Made by a program: the position numbers and the translations under genes. Below are positions 1 to 7,144 of a DNA stretch of 10,300 nucleotides, one piece after another; positions within the stretch are counted from its first letter, which is position 1; each line of letters opens with the position of its first letter. The stretch spans positions 1-10,300 of the forward strand of contig CAMPGT010000141.1 in the NCBI GenBank assembly GCA_946885665.1, written 5' to 3'. The DNA is from an uncultured Chitinophagaceae bacterium (GTDB lineage: Bacteria > Bacteroidota > Bacteroidia > Chitinophagales > Chitinophagaceae). The notes beneath the pieces are model-generated. The model was not told the origin of the DNA, did not search any database, and saw only the letters and a list, made by a program, of their open reading frames with translations.

Positions 1-2
1 AT

Positions 3-2036
3 AAAGACAACGTTGACAAACTACAGATCGCGTGGACATTTGACACCGGCGACAATAAAGATTCCGCGAAACGCGGAATGGATATGCAGACGCAACCGAT
101 AGTGGTGCATGGAGTTTTATATGGCGTAACGCCCGGCATGAAGCTGTTTGCACTTGATGCTGCAACGGGCAGCAGGCGCTGGCTGTTCGATCCGTTTGCT
201 GATACGGCACAAAGAAAATCGAGACATTCGGTGCGCGGGTTGGCGTATTGGGAAGATGGCAATGACAAACGTATCCTCTACAGTGTGGGAACGGCTGTTT
301 ATGCGGTAAATGCCACTACGGGAGAAAAGATAATCACGTTTGGCGAAGGCGGCGAAACAGATATACGCGAGAGTTTGCGCGACAATGAAGCGTTCAGGGA
401 TATTGAAAAATACAATATGCGCAACACGTCGCCGGGAGCGGTGTATCGCGATTTGCTGATCATGGGGTCGAGCGTGTCGGAAGGTGCGGATGCACCTCCG
501 GGGTACATCCAGGCATTCAATATTCGCACGGGCAAGGTGGCGTGGGTATTTCATACCATACCGCTTCCCGGGGAGTATGGTTATGAAACCTGGTCGCCGG
601 ACTCCTACAAAAAACTGGGCGGCGCCAATGGCTGGTCAGGAATTACCATTGATGAAAAGCGTGGCATTGCATTCGTGAGCACCGGTTCTCCCTCTGTTGA
701 TTTTTATGGTGGAGCGAGAAAAGGGCAAAATCTTTTTGCCAATTGTGTGCTGGCGCTCGATGCCGCAACGGGAAAGCGCATCTGGCACTTTCAAACCGTG
801 CATCACGATTTGTGGGACCGTGATCTTCCCTGTCCGCCAAACCTCATGACCATTAAGCATAACGGAAAGATGGTGGATGTTGTGGCGCAGCCAACGAAAG
901 ACGGCCTTTTATTTGTGCTCGACCGCGAAACCGGCCAGCCGGTGTTCCCGGTAAATGAAGTGGCCGTTCCTGTATCGCCGGCATTGCCGGGCGAGAGCCC
1001 GTGGCCCACGCAGCCGGTTCCTTCAAAACCGTCGCCCTTCTCGATGCGGGAGGTTACCGAAGAAAACATCACCAACAGAACTCCTGAAGCAAGAGCATAT
1101 GTGCTTGACCGTTTCAGGAACAGCCGACATGGGAGCAATTCGATACCGCCGGGTGAGAAAGGCTCGCTGTATCTTGGCATCGGAGGCGGCGCGGAATGGG
1201 GCGGAACTGCGGCTGATTCAAATGGAGTTGTTTATGTCAATGCCAACAATATGTTATGGTGGGTGCAGATGAGGGACGTGAATAAAGCGAGGGACAAGGC
1301 TAAATTGACGCCGGGCGCAAAACTGTTTAACATGCATTGCGCTTCCTGTCATGGCGCGAATGGTGGCGGGTTCAATGGCGGCGATGGGGCACAGCCTTAT
1401 CCCGCATTAACAGATGTGGGAAAAAGATTATCCAGGCAGCAGATTACTTCGACCATTGAAACGGGCCGCGGCCGCATGCCTTCTTTTCAGCATTTGCCAA
1501 AAGGTGAACGTGAACTTATCGTGGACTTTTTGTTGCATAAGGAGAAGAAAAATTCATCGGGCAGTAATGAAGCCGCGGAAGAACGTACGGACAGGTATGC
1601 GTATGCGCCGCCATACGTAAACAATGGCAATATCCAGTTCAGGGACAATGAAGGATATCCTGCCGTGAAGCCGCCATGGGGCACGCTGAATGCCATCGAT
1701 GTTAATACAGGCGAATACGTGTGGCGGGTGCCGTTGGGCGAGTATCCCGAGCTGACGAAAAAAGGCATTGCACCTACGGGTACCGAAAATCATGGCGGTC
1801 CGTTGGTAACGGCGAGCGGCTTATTATTTATCGCCGCCACTTACGATGAGCACTTAAGAGCCTTTGACACACGTACCGGAAAAATTGTTTGGCAATACAA
1901 GTTGCCGGCGGGCGGATTTGCCACGCCCATTACTTACATGGTAAACGGCAAACAGTATATCGTGTTGGCCTGTGGCGGCACGCGTTACGGCCTCAGGTCG
2001 GGCGGGTCATACATTGCCCTCGCCCTGCCAGACTAA
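3..2036 (+). CDS. PQQ-dependent quinoprotein dehydrogenase with inserted cytochrome c domain (5' end outside window)
   Basis: Periplasmic quinoprotein oxidising a sugar or alcohol with PQQ and passing electrons to its own heme c. The reading frame is open from base 3 to the window edge, and codons before the ATG at 78 encode the family's opening beta-propeller strand (IAWTFDTGD), so 78 is not the real start; the signal peptide must lie upstream. Tryptophan-docking repeats of the form A-x-D/N-x-x-TG-K-x-x-W recur (ALDAATGSRRW, AFNIRTGKVAW, ALDAATGKRIW, AIDVNTGEYVW, AFDTRTGKIVW). HHDLWDRDLPCPP (bases 801-839) matches the equivalent stretch of membrane glucose dehydrogenases as I remember it. 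A cytochrome c module (about bases 1305-1550) interrupts the propeller, with CASCH at 1338-1352 and a likely axial Met at 1476 (GRMPSF). The propeller then resumes to the stop. Substrate is unknown; glucose dehydrogenase-like is the best family guess. No PQQ synthesis gene is visible. Confidence 0.93.
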   Translation, partial: KDNVDKLQIAWTFDTGDNKDSAKRGMDMQTQPIVVHGVLYGVTPGMKLFALDAATGSRRWLFDPFADTAQRKSRHSVRGLAYWEDGNDKRILYSVGTAVYAVNATTGEKIITFGEGGETDIRESLRDNEAFRDIEKYNMRNTSPGAVYRDLLIMGSSVSEGADAPPGYIQAFNIRTGKVAWVFHTIPLPGEYGYETWSPDSYKKLGGANGWSGITIDEKRGIAFVSTGSPSVDFYGGARKGQNLFANCVLALDAATGKRIWHFQTVHHDLWDRDLPCPPNLMTIKHNGKMVDVVAQPTKDGLLFVLDRETGQPVFPVNEVAVPVSPALPGESPWPTQPVPSKPSPFSMREVTEENITNRTPEARAYVLDRFRNSRHGSNSIPPGEKGSLYLGIGGGAEWGGTAADSNGVVYVNANNMLWWVQMRDVNKARDKAKLTPGAKLFNMHCASCHGANGGGFNGGDGAQPYPALTDVGKRLSRQQITSTIETGRGRMPSFQHLPKGERELIVDFLLHKEKKNSSGSNEAAEERTDRYAYAPPYVNNGNIQFRDNEGYPAVKPPWGTLNAIDVNTGEYVWRVPLGEYPELTKKGIAPTGTENHGGPLVTASGLLFIAATYDEHLRAFDTRTGKIVWQYKLPAGGFATPITYMVNGKQYIVLACGGTRYGLRSGGSYIALALPD

Positions 2037-2076
2037 TATGTCGCGAACAGCCCTAAAAATGGCGTGATAATACCTC

Positions 2077-2127
2077 TGGCGGTAAGAAATTCTTCCTGAA
2101 ATTTGAGATGAATTAAACATACCGCCA
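2077..2127 (+). promoter_or_regulatory. Inverted repeat and weak promoter candidate before the SRPBCC gene
   Basis: The 90-base gap between the quinoprotein and SRPBCC genes holds a perfect 8-base inverted repeat, TGGCGGTA (2077-2084) and TACCGCCA (2120-2127), whose second arm ends on the A of the start codon. Between the arms GAAATTTG (2098-2105) matches the Bacteroidota -7 element TAnnTTTG at five of six fixed positions, about 21 bases before the ATG. No clear -33 TTG is present. The arrangement could be an operator around a promoter, or chance. Confidence 0.25.
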
Positions 2128-2567
2128 TGCAAAAGAAAGAATACAAAATCAGCATCAACGCACCACGCGAAAAAGTATGGAAGACGCTTTGGGATGATGC
2201 CACCTACCGCAAATGGACCGCTGTTTTTTCCGAAGGATCGAATGCGCAATCTCCCGATACCGATTGGAAAAAGGGAAGCAAGATATTATTCGTTGACGCA
2301 AAAGGAGAGGGTATGGTATCCCGTATCGCCGACGTCAGAAAAAATGAATACATGTCGTTCGAACACCTGGGCGTTATAAAAGACGGCGTGGAAGACACCT
2401 CCGGTAATGAATGGAGTGGTGCGCTTGAAAATTATACGCTCAAAGGCGAAGACGGCAAAACGGAGTTAACCGTGGATATAGATCTCACCGACGAATTTGT
2501 GGATTTTTTTGAAAAAACCTGGCCGCAGGCGATGAACAAGGTAAAAGAACTGGCCGAACGAAATTGA
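2127..2567 (+). CDS. SRPBCC / AHSA1-like domain protein
   Basis: Small cytoplasmic protein of 146 residues, a complete single SRPBCC (START/Bet v1-like) fold of the Aha1 C-terminal-like type. The N-terminal strand and first helix are typical (EYKISINAPREKVWKTLWD, residues 5-23, then YRKWTAVFSEGS). The middle holds alternating strands (KGSKILFVD, GMVSRIADV, YMSFEHLG, GALENYTLKGED, TELTVDIDL). A closing helix (FVDFFEKTWPQAMNKVKEL, about 124-142) would cover the hydrophobic pocket. Family members bind small hydrophobic ligands or act as polyketide-type cyclases or chaperone co-factors; the ligand cannot be read from sequence. No signal peptide or membrane segment is seen. The ATG at 2127 is chosen because the fold's first strand begins immediately after it. 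It lies 90 bases after the quinoprotein gene on the same strand, so co-transcription is possible but not shown. Confidence 0.9.
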   Translation: MQKKEYKISINAPREKVWKTLWDDATYRKWTAVFSEGSNAQSPDTDWKKGSKILFVDAKGEGMVSRIADVRKNEYMSFEHLGVIKDGVEDTSGNEWSGALENYTLKGEDGKTELTVDIDLTDEFVDFFEKTWPQAMNKVKELAERN

Positions 2568-2574
2568 CGGCCGG

Positions 2575-2594
2575 GTTATCTGGCATTCGATAAC
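2575..2594 (+). terminator. Hairpin just after the SRPBCC stop, possible terminator
   Basis: GTTATC (2575-2580) and GATAAC (2589-2594) form a perfect 6-base stem with an 8-base loop, starting 8 bases after the stop codon. The following stretch (taatgttcttcttgc) is T-rich but has no continuous T run, so termination activity is uncertain. A stem this short is expected about once by chance in a gap of this size. Confidence 0.3.
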
Positions 2595-2673
2595 TAATGT
2601 TCTTCTTGCAATTTCTCCTGTGACTATCTTGCGGAGAGAAGTGGAACCGTAGTGTGTTCAGGGAACAAGAGAT

Positions 2674-2723
2674 ATGCCATTGAAATAGATGGCATGCTGC
2701 AGTGCAATTTTAAATGCTGCACT
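2674..2723. repeat. Two adjacent small inverted repeats in the convergent gap
   Basis: The 271-base gap 2568-2838 between the convergent SRPBCC and membrane-protein genes holds no gene that I can support. It contains ATGCCAT (2674-2680) paired with ATGGCAT (2689-2695) around an 8-base loop. Six bases further on, AGTGCA (2701-2706) pairs with TGCACT (2718-2723) around an 11-base AT-rich loop. These may help end transcription from either side. There is no T run, so the role is a guess. Confidence 0.35.
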
Positions 2724-2825
2724 CACCATGTAAAAGATCGCTAAGACTTACCGTAGAACTGTTCTCGGCCGGGCCTACGCCACGACAATTTTTGTTGGCA
2801 AAAAGACGGTCCTGCCTGCCTATGA

Positions 2826-2866
2826 TTTTCCTGCCGCTTCAGGTGTCTTTACTTTTCCTGCCGCTT
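2826..2866. repeat. 14-base direct repeat at 27-base spacing, across the membrane-protein stop codon
   Basis: TTTTCCTGCCGCTT occurs at 2826-2839 and again at 2853-2866, offset by exactly 27 bases. On the minus strand both copies are in the same codon phase. The inner copy encodes SGRK near the protein C-terminus, and the other starts at the last base of the TGA stop codon, so that the codons after the stop would again read SGRK. This looks like a small slipped duplication. Confidence 0.6.
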
Positions 2867-3183
2867 GAATACATGACCGAGCTGATGGCCGAGAGCAGCA
2901 GGCCGAACAGCAGGGCCCACCAGAAGCTCCTGGTCTCGAACCCGGTGAGCAGTTCGTCGGCTATAAGGATGATGATGGCATTGATAACGAAAAGAAAGAG
3001 CCCGAGTGTGATAATGGTGATGGGCAGGGTGAACAGGATCAGCAACGGCTTGACGATGGCGTTCAGCAATGCCAGCACGATCGCGAGGATGATGGCCGTC
3101 CAAAACGAATTGATCTCAACTCCGTTTAGAATATAAGAAAGTCCGAATGCAACAATGGCCGTTATAATAATGCGCATGATCAT
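2839..3183 (-). CDS. Phage holin family 4 (PF04020-type) small membrane protein
   Basis: Protein of 114 residues, almost wholly hydrophobic, with four predicted membrane segments: about residues 3-20 (RIIITAIVAFGLSYIL), 27-50 (FWTAIILAIVLALLNAIVKPLL), 52-77 (LFTLPITIITLGLFLFVINAIIILIA) and 87-107 (SFWWALLFGLLLSAISSVMYS). The LNAIVKPLL and LP-IT-TLGLFLFVINA signature is characteristic of the small bacterial family called phage holin family 4 or mycobacterial 4 TMS holin. Despite the name, members are usually chromosomal and their role is unknown; nothing phage-like lies nearby. Either the Met at 3183 or the one two codons later (3177) could be the start. The second leaves a leader of about 15-17 bases from the promoter at 3200-3231. 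The C-terminal tail SSGRKSKDT is basic and ends in a small direct repeat. Confidence 0.88.
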   Translation of the reverse strand: MIMRIIITAIVAFGLSYILNGVEINSFWTAIILAIVLALLNAIVKPLLILFTLPITIITLGLFLFVINAIIILIADELLTGFETRSFWWALLFGLLLSAISSVMYSSGRKSKDT

Positions 3184-3199
3184 GGTGCCCGGTTTTCTT

Positions 3200-3231
3200 C
3201 AAAGCTAACGATTCAATGGTTAGCGCATAAA
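3200..3231 (-). promoter_or_regulatory. Bacteroidota-type promoter for the membrane-protein gene
   Basis: Read on the minus strand, TAGCTTTG (3207 down to 3200) matches the Bacteroidota -7 consensus TAnnTTTG at every fixed position. A TTTA (3231 down to 3228) lies 20 bases upstream, a three-of-four match to the -33 TTTG element. Transcription would start around 3190-3195, just before the start codon at 3183 or 3177. It is the best promoter match in the window. Confidence 0.5.
3204..3224. repeat. Inverted repeat inside the divergent promoter region
   Basis: GCTAAC (3204-3209) and GTTAGC (3219-3224) form a perfect 6-base dyad around 9 bases. It overlaps the -7 element of the minus-strand promoter and fills much of its spacer, a position expected of a repressor operator. 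The dyad is short, so chance is possible. Confidence 0.35.
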
Positions 3232-3264
3232 CCCGTTACTGCACGAATTTTAGAGCGGATTGTA

Positions 3265-3272
3265 TACCTTAG
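3265..3272 (+). promoter_or_regulatory. Weak -7 element candidate for the arabinofuranosidase operon
   Basis: TACCTTAG matches TAnnTTTG at five of six fixed positions and lies 29 bases before the start codon at 3302. No TTG stands at the expected distance upstream. It is the best plus-strand match in the 3184-3301 gap, where a promoter for the three-gene block is expected, but the support is slight. Confidence 0.2.
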
Positions 3273-3301
3273 TTGCATTAAGTTCCATATACATCTATTA
3301 A

Positions 3302-4810
3302 ATGAAGATTAAGCTATTGTTCATCCTCTGCCTGCACAGTGCCGCGATCTTTTCCCAGGAAGCCAATGTTACGATAGGCGACACCAACGGTGTAGTGATC
3401 AGCAGGCACATTTACGGTCATTTTGCCGAGCACCTCGGCCGCTGTATTTACGATGGATTTTATCGCAACGGTGCAATCAGGACCGACATCGTTGAAGCGC
3501 TGAAAAAAATCAAAGTACCGTCGCTTCGCTGGCCGGGAGGCTGCTTTGCCGATCAATATCATTGGCGCGACGGCATCGGCCCGAAAGCAGAAAGAAAGAA
3601 AACGGTGAATACGTGGTGGGGAATGGTGACCGAAGACAATTCGTTCGGCACGCATGAATTTCTCGACCTGTGCGAACAAATAGGCTGCGAACCTTACATC
3701 GCCGGTAACGTGGGCACTGGTACGCCCGAAGAAATGAAATCGTGGATAGAATATCTGAATTACAATGGCGACAGCTACCTCGCCAATTTGCGCGAGGAAA
3801 ATGGTCATGCGGCGCCTTATAAAGTTTCTTTTTGGGGAGTAGGCAATGAAAGCTGGGGCTGCGGCGGCAACATGAGCGCCGAAGTGTACGCCAATAAGTA
3901 CAGGCAGTATGCCACGTTTTGCAAAAGCTACCCGGGCAGTCCGCTCAAACCGATAGCGGCGGGCGCCAACGGCGATGATTACGAGTGGACGGAAACCTGC
4001 ATGAAAATGATCCCCATCAACCAAATGTGGGGGCTTAGCTGTCATTACTACACTATACCCACCGGCAATTGGGACGCGAAGGGCCCGGCTACCGGGTTTG
4101 GTGAAGGGGATTACTTCCATGCGCTGAAAAACGGACTGCGGATGGAAGAGATCGTGAGCCGGCATAGCGCGATCATGGATAAATACGATCCGAAAAAGAA
4201 GGTGGCGCTTGCAGTGGATGAATGGGGAATATGGACGGATGCAGAGCCGGGTACAAATACCGCCTTTTTGTATCAGCAAAATTCGCTGAGAGATGCATTG
4301 ATAGCAGCCAGTACGCTCAATATTTTTAACAACCATGCCGACAGGGTGCGGATGGCCAACCTTGCACAGACCGTCAATGTATTGCAGGCGCTTATTCTCA
4401 CCGAAAAAGATAAAATGCTGCTGACGCCTACCTATCATGTATTCGACCTTTTCGCCGTGCATCACGACGCCACGCTTTTGCCTGTGAAACTCAAGTCGCC
4501 CGAATACACATTCGAAGGCGAAAGCATACCGGCAGTGAATGTGTCTGCTTCTGTTGACAGCACCGGGCGCAGGCATGTGACGCTCGTTAACCTCGATCCG
4601 AAAAAGAAAATTACCGTTACTCTTCCAATGAACGGCAAGGTTACAGGGAAGGTCATCACCTCGGCTTCCTATGCGGACGTTAATACTTTTGAGCAACCGG
4701 ATAAAATAAAGGTTGGGGCATTCAAGGATTTCAGAATGGAAAAAAATAAATTGGAGGTGACGCTGCCTTCAAAGAGCATTGTAATGCTGGAAATTTCCAC
4801 TGAAATGTAA
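3302..4810 (+). CDS. Secreted GH51 alpha-L-arabinofuranosidase
   Basis: Retaining glycoside hydrolase that removes terminal alpha-L-arabinofuranosyl groups from plant polysaccharides such as arabinan and arabinoxylan. It has 502 residues, normal for GH51. A signal peptide ([18 protein letters not shown], cleavage near 18/19, S-QEA) predicts export. The (beta/alpha)8 barrel opens with the family's [16 protein letters not shown] (37-52) and [14 protein letters not shown] (75-88). The acid/base is Glu183 in [13 protein letters not shown], and the nucleophile is Glu307 in [13 protein letters not shown] (246-250) also matches. A C-terminal beta-sandwich (about 390-502) is the usual arabinofuranosidase C-terminal domain. 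The ATG at 3302 is fixed by the signal peptide. No Shine-Dalgarno is seen. The next gene starts 4 bases after the stop, so the two are almost certainly co-transcribed. No SusC/SusD transporter pair is in view, unlike most Bacteroidota arabinan loci. Exact substrate is not determinable. Confidence 0.96.
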   Translation: MKIKLLFILCLHSAAIFSQEANVTIGDTNGVVISRHIYGHFAEHLGRCIYDGFYRNGAIRTDIVEALKKIKVPSLRWPGGCFADQYHWRDGIGPKAERKKTVNTWWGMVTEDNSFGTHEFLDLCEQIGCEPYIAGNVGTGTPEEMKSWIEYLNYNGDSYLANLREENGHAAPYKVSFWGVGNESWGCGGNMSAEVYANKYRQYATFCKSYPGSPLKPIAAGANGDDYEWTETCMKMIPINQMWGLSCHYYTIPTGNWDAKGPATGFGEGDYFHALKNGLRMEEIVSRHSAIMDKYDPKKKVALAVDEWGIWTDAEPGTNTAFLYQQNSLRDALIAASTLNIFNNHADRVRMANLAQTVNVLQALILTEKDKMLLTPTYHVFDLFAVHHDATLLPVKLKSPEYTFEGESIPAVNVSASVDSTGRRHVTLVNLDPKKKITVTLPMNGKVTGKVITSASYADVNTFEQPDKIKVGAFKDFRMEKNKLEVTLPSKSIVMLEISTEM

Positions 4811-4814
4811 AAAT

Positions 4815-7136
4815 ATGTGTACCAAACAACTGTTCATTGCTGCCGCGATTATGTTGATGTGTGCAAATGTCATTGCACAGGAACACGACCACGAGCATCA
4901 TAACAATAACCCTCAAAGAAATATTATTGAACCACAGCCTTTGCTGGCGCAGGCGATAAGACTGAAAGAAGCGATGTCTTTCTTAGGCAGTGCATTGTCG
5001 CCGGCAGATGAAAAAAAATTAATCGCCCTTCAGCGGCACAAGCTTTCTGCCGAAACCGTGAGGCAGATCCAGGAAGTGCTGGATCCTTATTGTTTATTCA
5101 TTGTAAACATTAATCCCGAGGCGCGCGTAAAAGTGGAAAAGGGTAGTGCGGCGCCGGGCCTCATGCGCAACGGGTGGACAAATTTCCTGGTAAAAGTAGA
5201 GAATGATGCAGGCGTTACGGCGCCACTAAGGGCGGAAAGTCCGAATGCCCTGTCGCCGGTTCATGTTTCATCGGGTACGCACGCCGTAAAGGAAGAAGAT
5301 GTTGTGTCGCCCGGCGAAGCGAGCCAACGGTTTCTCGACCTGCAGGTGTATGGGGGACGGCCAATGAAACGAAACCTGTCGGGGCAAAAACTCGAATACG
5401 TGATCCTGGAGGTGTACAGTAAAGATGCGGGAAAGAGAGAAGCGGAAATTGGTTTCAATGTGGGCCAGGGCACGCAGGACATTGGCTTCCGAAATACTAC
5501 CAGTATTTTATTCGATATCAAACCTTCTGTTAACGTTAAGTTTGATATTAAAGATGAAGACGGCTCACCCGCCATGGCTTCGTTTGTCATCACCGACACC
5601 ATTACCCGGGCGACCGGCCGGCTCGCCAACATTTATCCGTTGCCGTCGCGCCGTGTTGCGGCACTTGATGAATATCCTGATTTCTTTTTTCAGAAACAGG
5701 TGTACCGCCACGACGGTGAAACGATTTCCCTTCCCCCCGGTAAATACCAGGTTACGTATACCCGGGGTCCCGAATACATCCGGCAGGTAAAAACAATTGA
5801 AGTGCCGGAGGGTAAAGATTCAATTACTTTTTCGTTTAAGTTGAAAAGATGGATCAACATGGCAAAGCTCGGCTGGTTCAGCGGCGACCACCATGTTCAT
5901 GCGGCGGGGTGCAGTCACTACGATAGTCCGGAAGAAGGCGTTCCGCCGCGCGATATGTGGAGGCAGGCGCTGGGTGAGGACCTCAATGTTTCTGCAGTGC
6001 TTTCGTGGGGACCGAGTTGGTACAACCAAAAGAAATATTTTACCGGCAAAGACAATAGCTTATCCACCGGCGGGAATATTATGCGGTACGATGTGGAAGT
6101 ATCCGGCTTTCCTTCTTCGCACGCGGGACATATCGTTTTGCTGCGGATAAAAGAAGACGATTTTCCCGGCACAACGCAAGTGGAGCAATGGCCGAGCTGG
6201 ACGCTGCCCGTTTTGAAATGGGCAAAGGAGCAAGGCGGTGTTGTGGGCTACGCACATTCGGGATGGGGCCTCGAGCCGGTGAAGCCGGTAAAGCAACTGC
6301 CCAATTACGAGCTGCCCCGCATGGATGGCATCGGCGCCAATGAATATGTGGTAGCGGTTACGCAGGGCTTGGTTGATTTTTATAGTGCCGGCGACACACC
6401 GCCCTTGTGGGAACTGAATATGTGGTACCATACGTTGAATTGTGGATTCAGAACAAGGCTCAGCGGTGAAACGGATTTTCCCTGCATCACCGATAACCGG
6501 GTGGGACTCGCCAGGAGTTATTTTAAAGCAGAAAAAACGCAGGTCAATTATGACGATTATGTTTCGGCTTTAAAAGAAGGCAGAAGCTACATGACCGATG
6601 GAAGCGTACATTTTATAGAGTTTTCTGTAAACGGTGCGACACCGGGTAAAGACAACAGTGAACTAAAACTGAATGGCGCTGCAGATCTGAATATTACTGC
6701 CAGGGTTGCCGCTTATCTTCCGCCGGCAATTGGCGACACTGCCGATTTGGACCGGTTCTATTACAATCCTGAATTTTCAAGAGTGGGCAGCTCACGCAAC
6801 ATGCGGGTTGAACTTATTGTCAATGGAGTGGTGGCAGATACTGCATTGATTAACGCAAACGGGACACCAACGAATATTCAATTTTCGCACCGCATCAGCA
6901 AATCATCATGGGTGGCAATAAGGGTTCCGTGGAGCGCACACTCAAATCCTGTTTTTGTAATCGTGAGTAATCAACCGATCTGTGAAAAGAAGAGCGCCGA
7001 ATGGTGCATGAAAGCAACTGAGCAATGCTGGAAGATGAAGGAGCCGAACATCCGCGAAGCCGAAAGGGCGGAAGCAAAGGCCGCGTACGACCGCGCCATT
7101 AAAATATATGGCGACATGTGCAAACAGAACAATTAA
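4815..7136 (+). CDS. Secreted CehA/McbA-family PHP-type metallohydrolase
   Basis: Exported hydrolase of 773 residues. The signal peptide MCTKQLFIAAAIMLMCANVIA (cleavage 21/22, A-QEHD) is followed by a His-rich stretch, HDHEHHNNN (24-32). The N-terminal 300 residues are mostly beta-rich, with a carboxypeptidase-regulatory-like module (about 235-340, DEDGSPAMASFVI ... PPGKYQVTY). The catalytic part starts at LGWFSGDHHVHAAG (352-365). The HVH pair (His360, His362), His368, Asp380, His481 in GYAHSGWG and Glu552/Asp554 in SGETDF are the likely metal ligands of the PHP-like fold. SALKEGRSYMTDG (584-596) is the usual closing motif. A helical tail has several cysteines (CEKKSAEWCMKATEQCW). Characterised relatives hydrolyse ester bonds, including the carbamate insecticide carbaryl, but the natural substrate of most members is unknown. 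It sits 4 bases after the GH51 gene, suggesting joint work on a plant-derived or esterified substrate (inference). Confidence 0.85.
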   Translation: MCTKQLFIAAAIMLMCANVIAQEHDHEHHNNNPQRNIIEPQPLLAQAIRLKEAMSFLGSALSPADEKKLIALQRHKLSAETVRQIQEVLDPYCLFIVNINPEARVKVEKGSAAPGLMRNGWTNFLVKVENDAGVTAPLRAESPNALSPVHVSSGTHAVKEEDVVSPGEASQRFLDLQVYGGRPMKRNLSGQKLEYVILEVYSKDAGKREAEIGFNVGQGTQDIGFRNTTSILFDIKPSVNVKFDIKDEDGSPAMASFVITDTITRATGRLANIYPLPSRRVAALDEYPDFFFQKQVYRHDGETISLPPGKYQVTYTRGPEYIRQVKTIEVPEGKDSITFSFKLKRWINMAKLGWFSGDHHVHAAGCSHYDSPEEGVPPRDMWRQALGEDLNVSAVLSWGPSWYNQKKYFTGKDNSLSTGGNIMRYDVEVSGFPSSHAGHIVLLRIKEDDFPGTTQVEQWPSWTLPVLKWAKEQGGVVGYAHSGWGLEPVKPVKQLPNYELPRMDGIGANEYVVAVTQGLVDFYSAGDTPPLWELNMWYHTLNCGFRTRLSGETDFPCITDNRVGLARSYFKAEKTQVNYDDYVSALKEGRSYMTDGSVHFIEFSVNGATPGKDNSELKLNGAADLNITARVAAYLPPAIGDTADLDRFYYNPEFSRVGSSRNMRVELIVNGVVADTALINANGTPTNIQFSHRISKSSWVAIRVPWSAHSNPVFVIVSNQPICEKKSAEWCMKATEQCWKMKEPNIREAERAEAKAAYDRAIKIYGDMCKQNN

Positions 7137-7144
7137 ATTACACG

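Noticed and set aside
78..80. ATG at 78 as the real start of the quinoprotein
   Set aside because: The frame is open upstream to the window edge and the codons before it encode a conserved propeller strand. No signal peptide follows 78, as an exported enzyme would need.
2714..3136. Plus-strand open frame of 140 codons over the membrane-protein gene
   Set aside because: The minus strand encodes a clear four-helix family member with a good promoter. The plus-strand product is low in complexity, and most of its length is the complement of hydrophobic codons.
2839..3183. Evidence of a prophage from the holin-named gene
   Set aside because: The family is mostly chromosomal despite its name, and no lysin, structural, integrase or attachment-site sequence is nearby.
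3314..4696. Long antisense open frame of 460 codons opposite the GH51 gene
   Set aside because: Its protein is rich in His, Arg and Phe without any recognisable fold, while the opposite strand encodes a complete GH51 enzyme with catalytic residues. It is a by-product of codon use on the coding strand.
3302..4810. A standard polysaccharide utilisation locus
   Set aside because: No SusC-like receptor, SusD-like lipoprotein, hybrid two-component regulator or sigma/anti-sigma pair is visible within the window. They could lie outside only if the locus were split, since the genes on both sides are unrelated.
7118..7144. Upstream in-frame start for the kinase, overlapping the previous gene
   Set aside because: The nine extra residues have no similarity to a PAS-kinase N-terminus and would overlap the metallohydrolase by 19 bases, while ATG 7145 follows its stop by 8. 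It remains possible but less likely.
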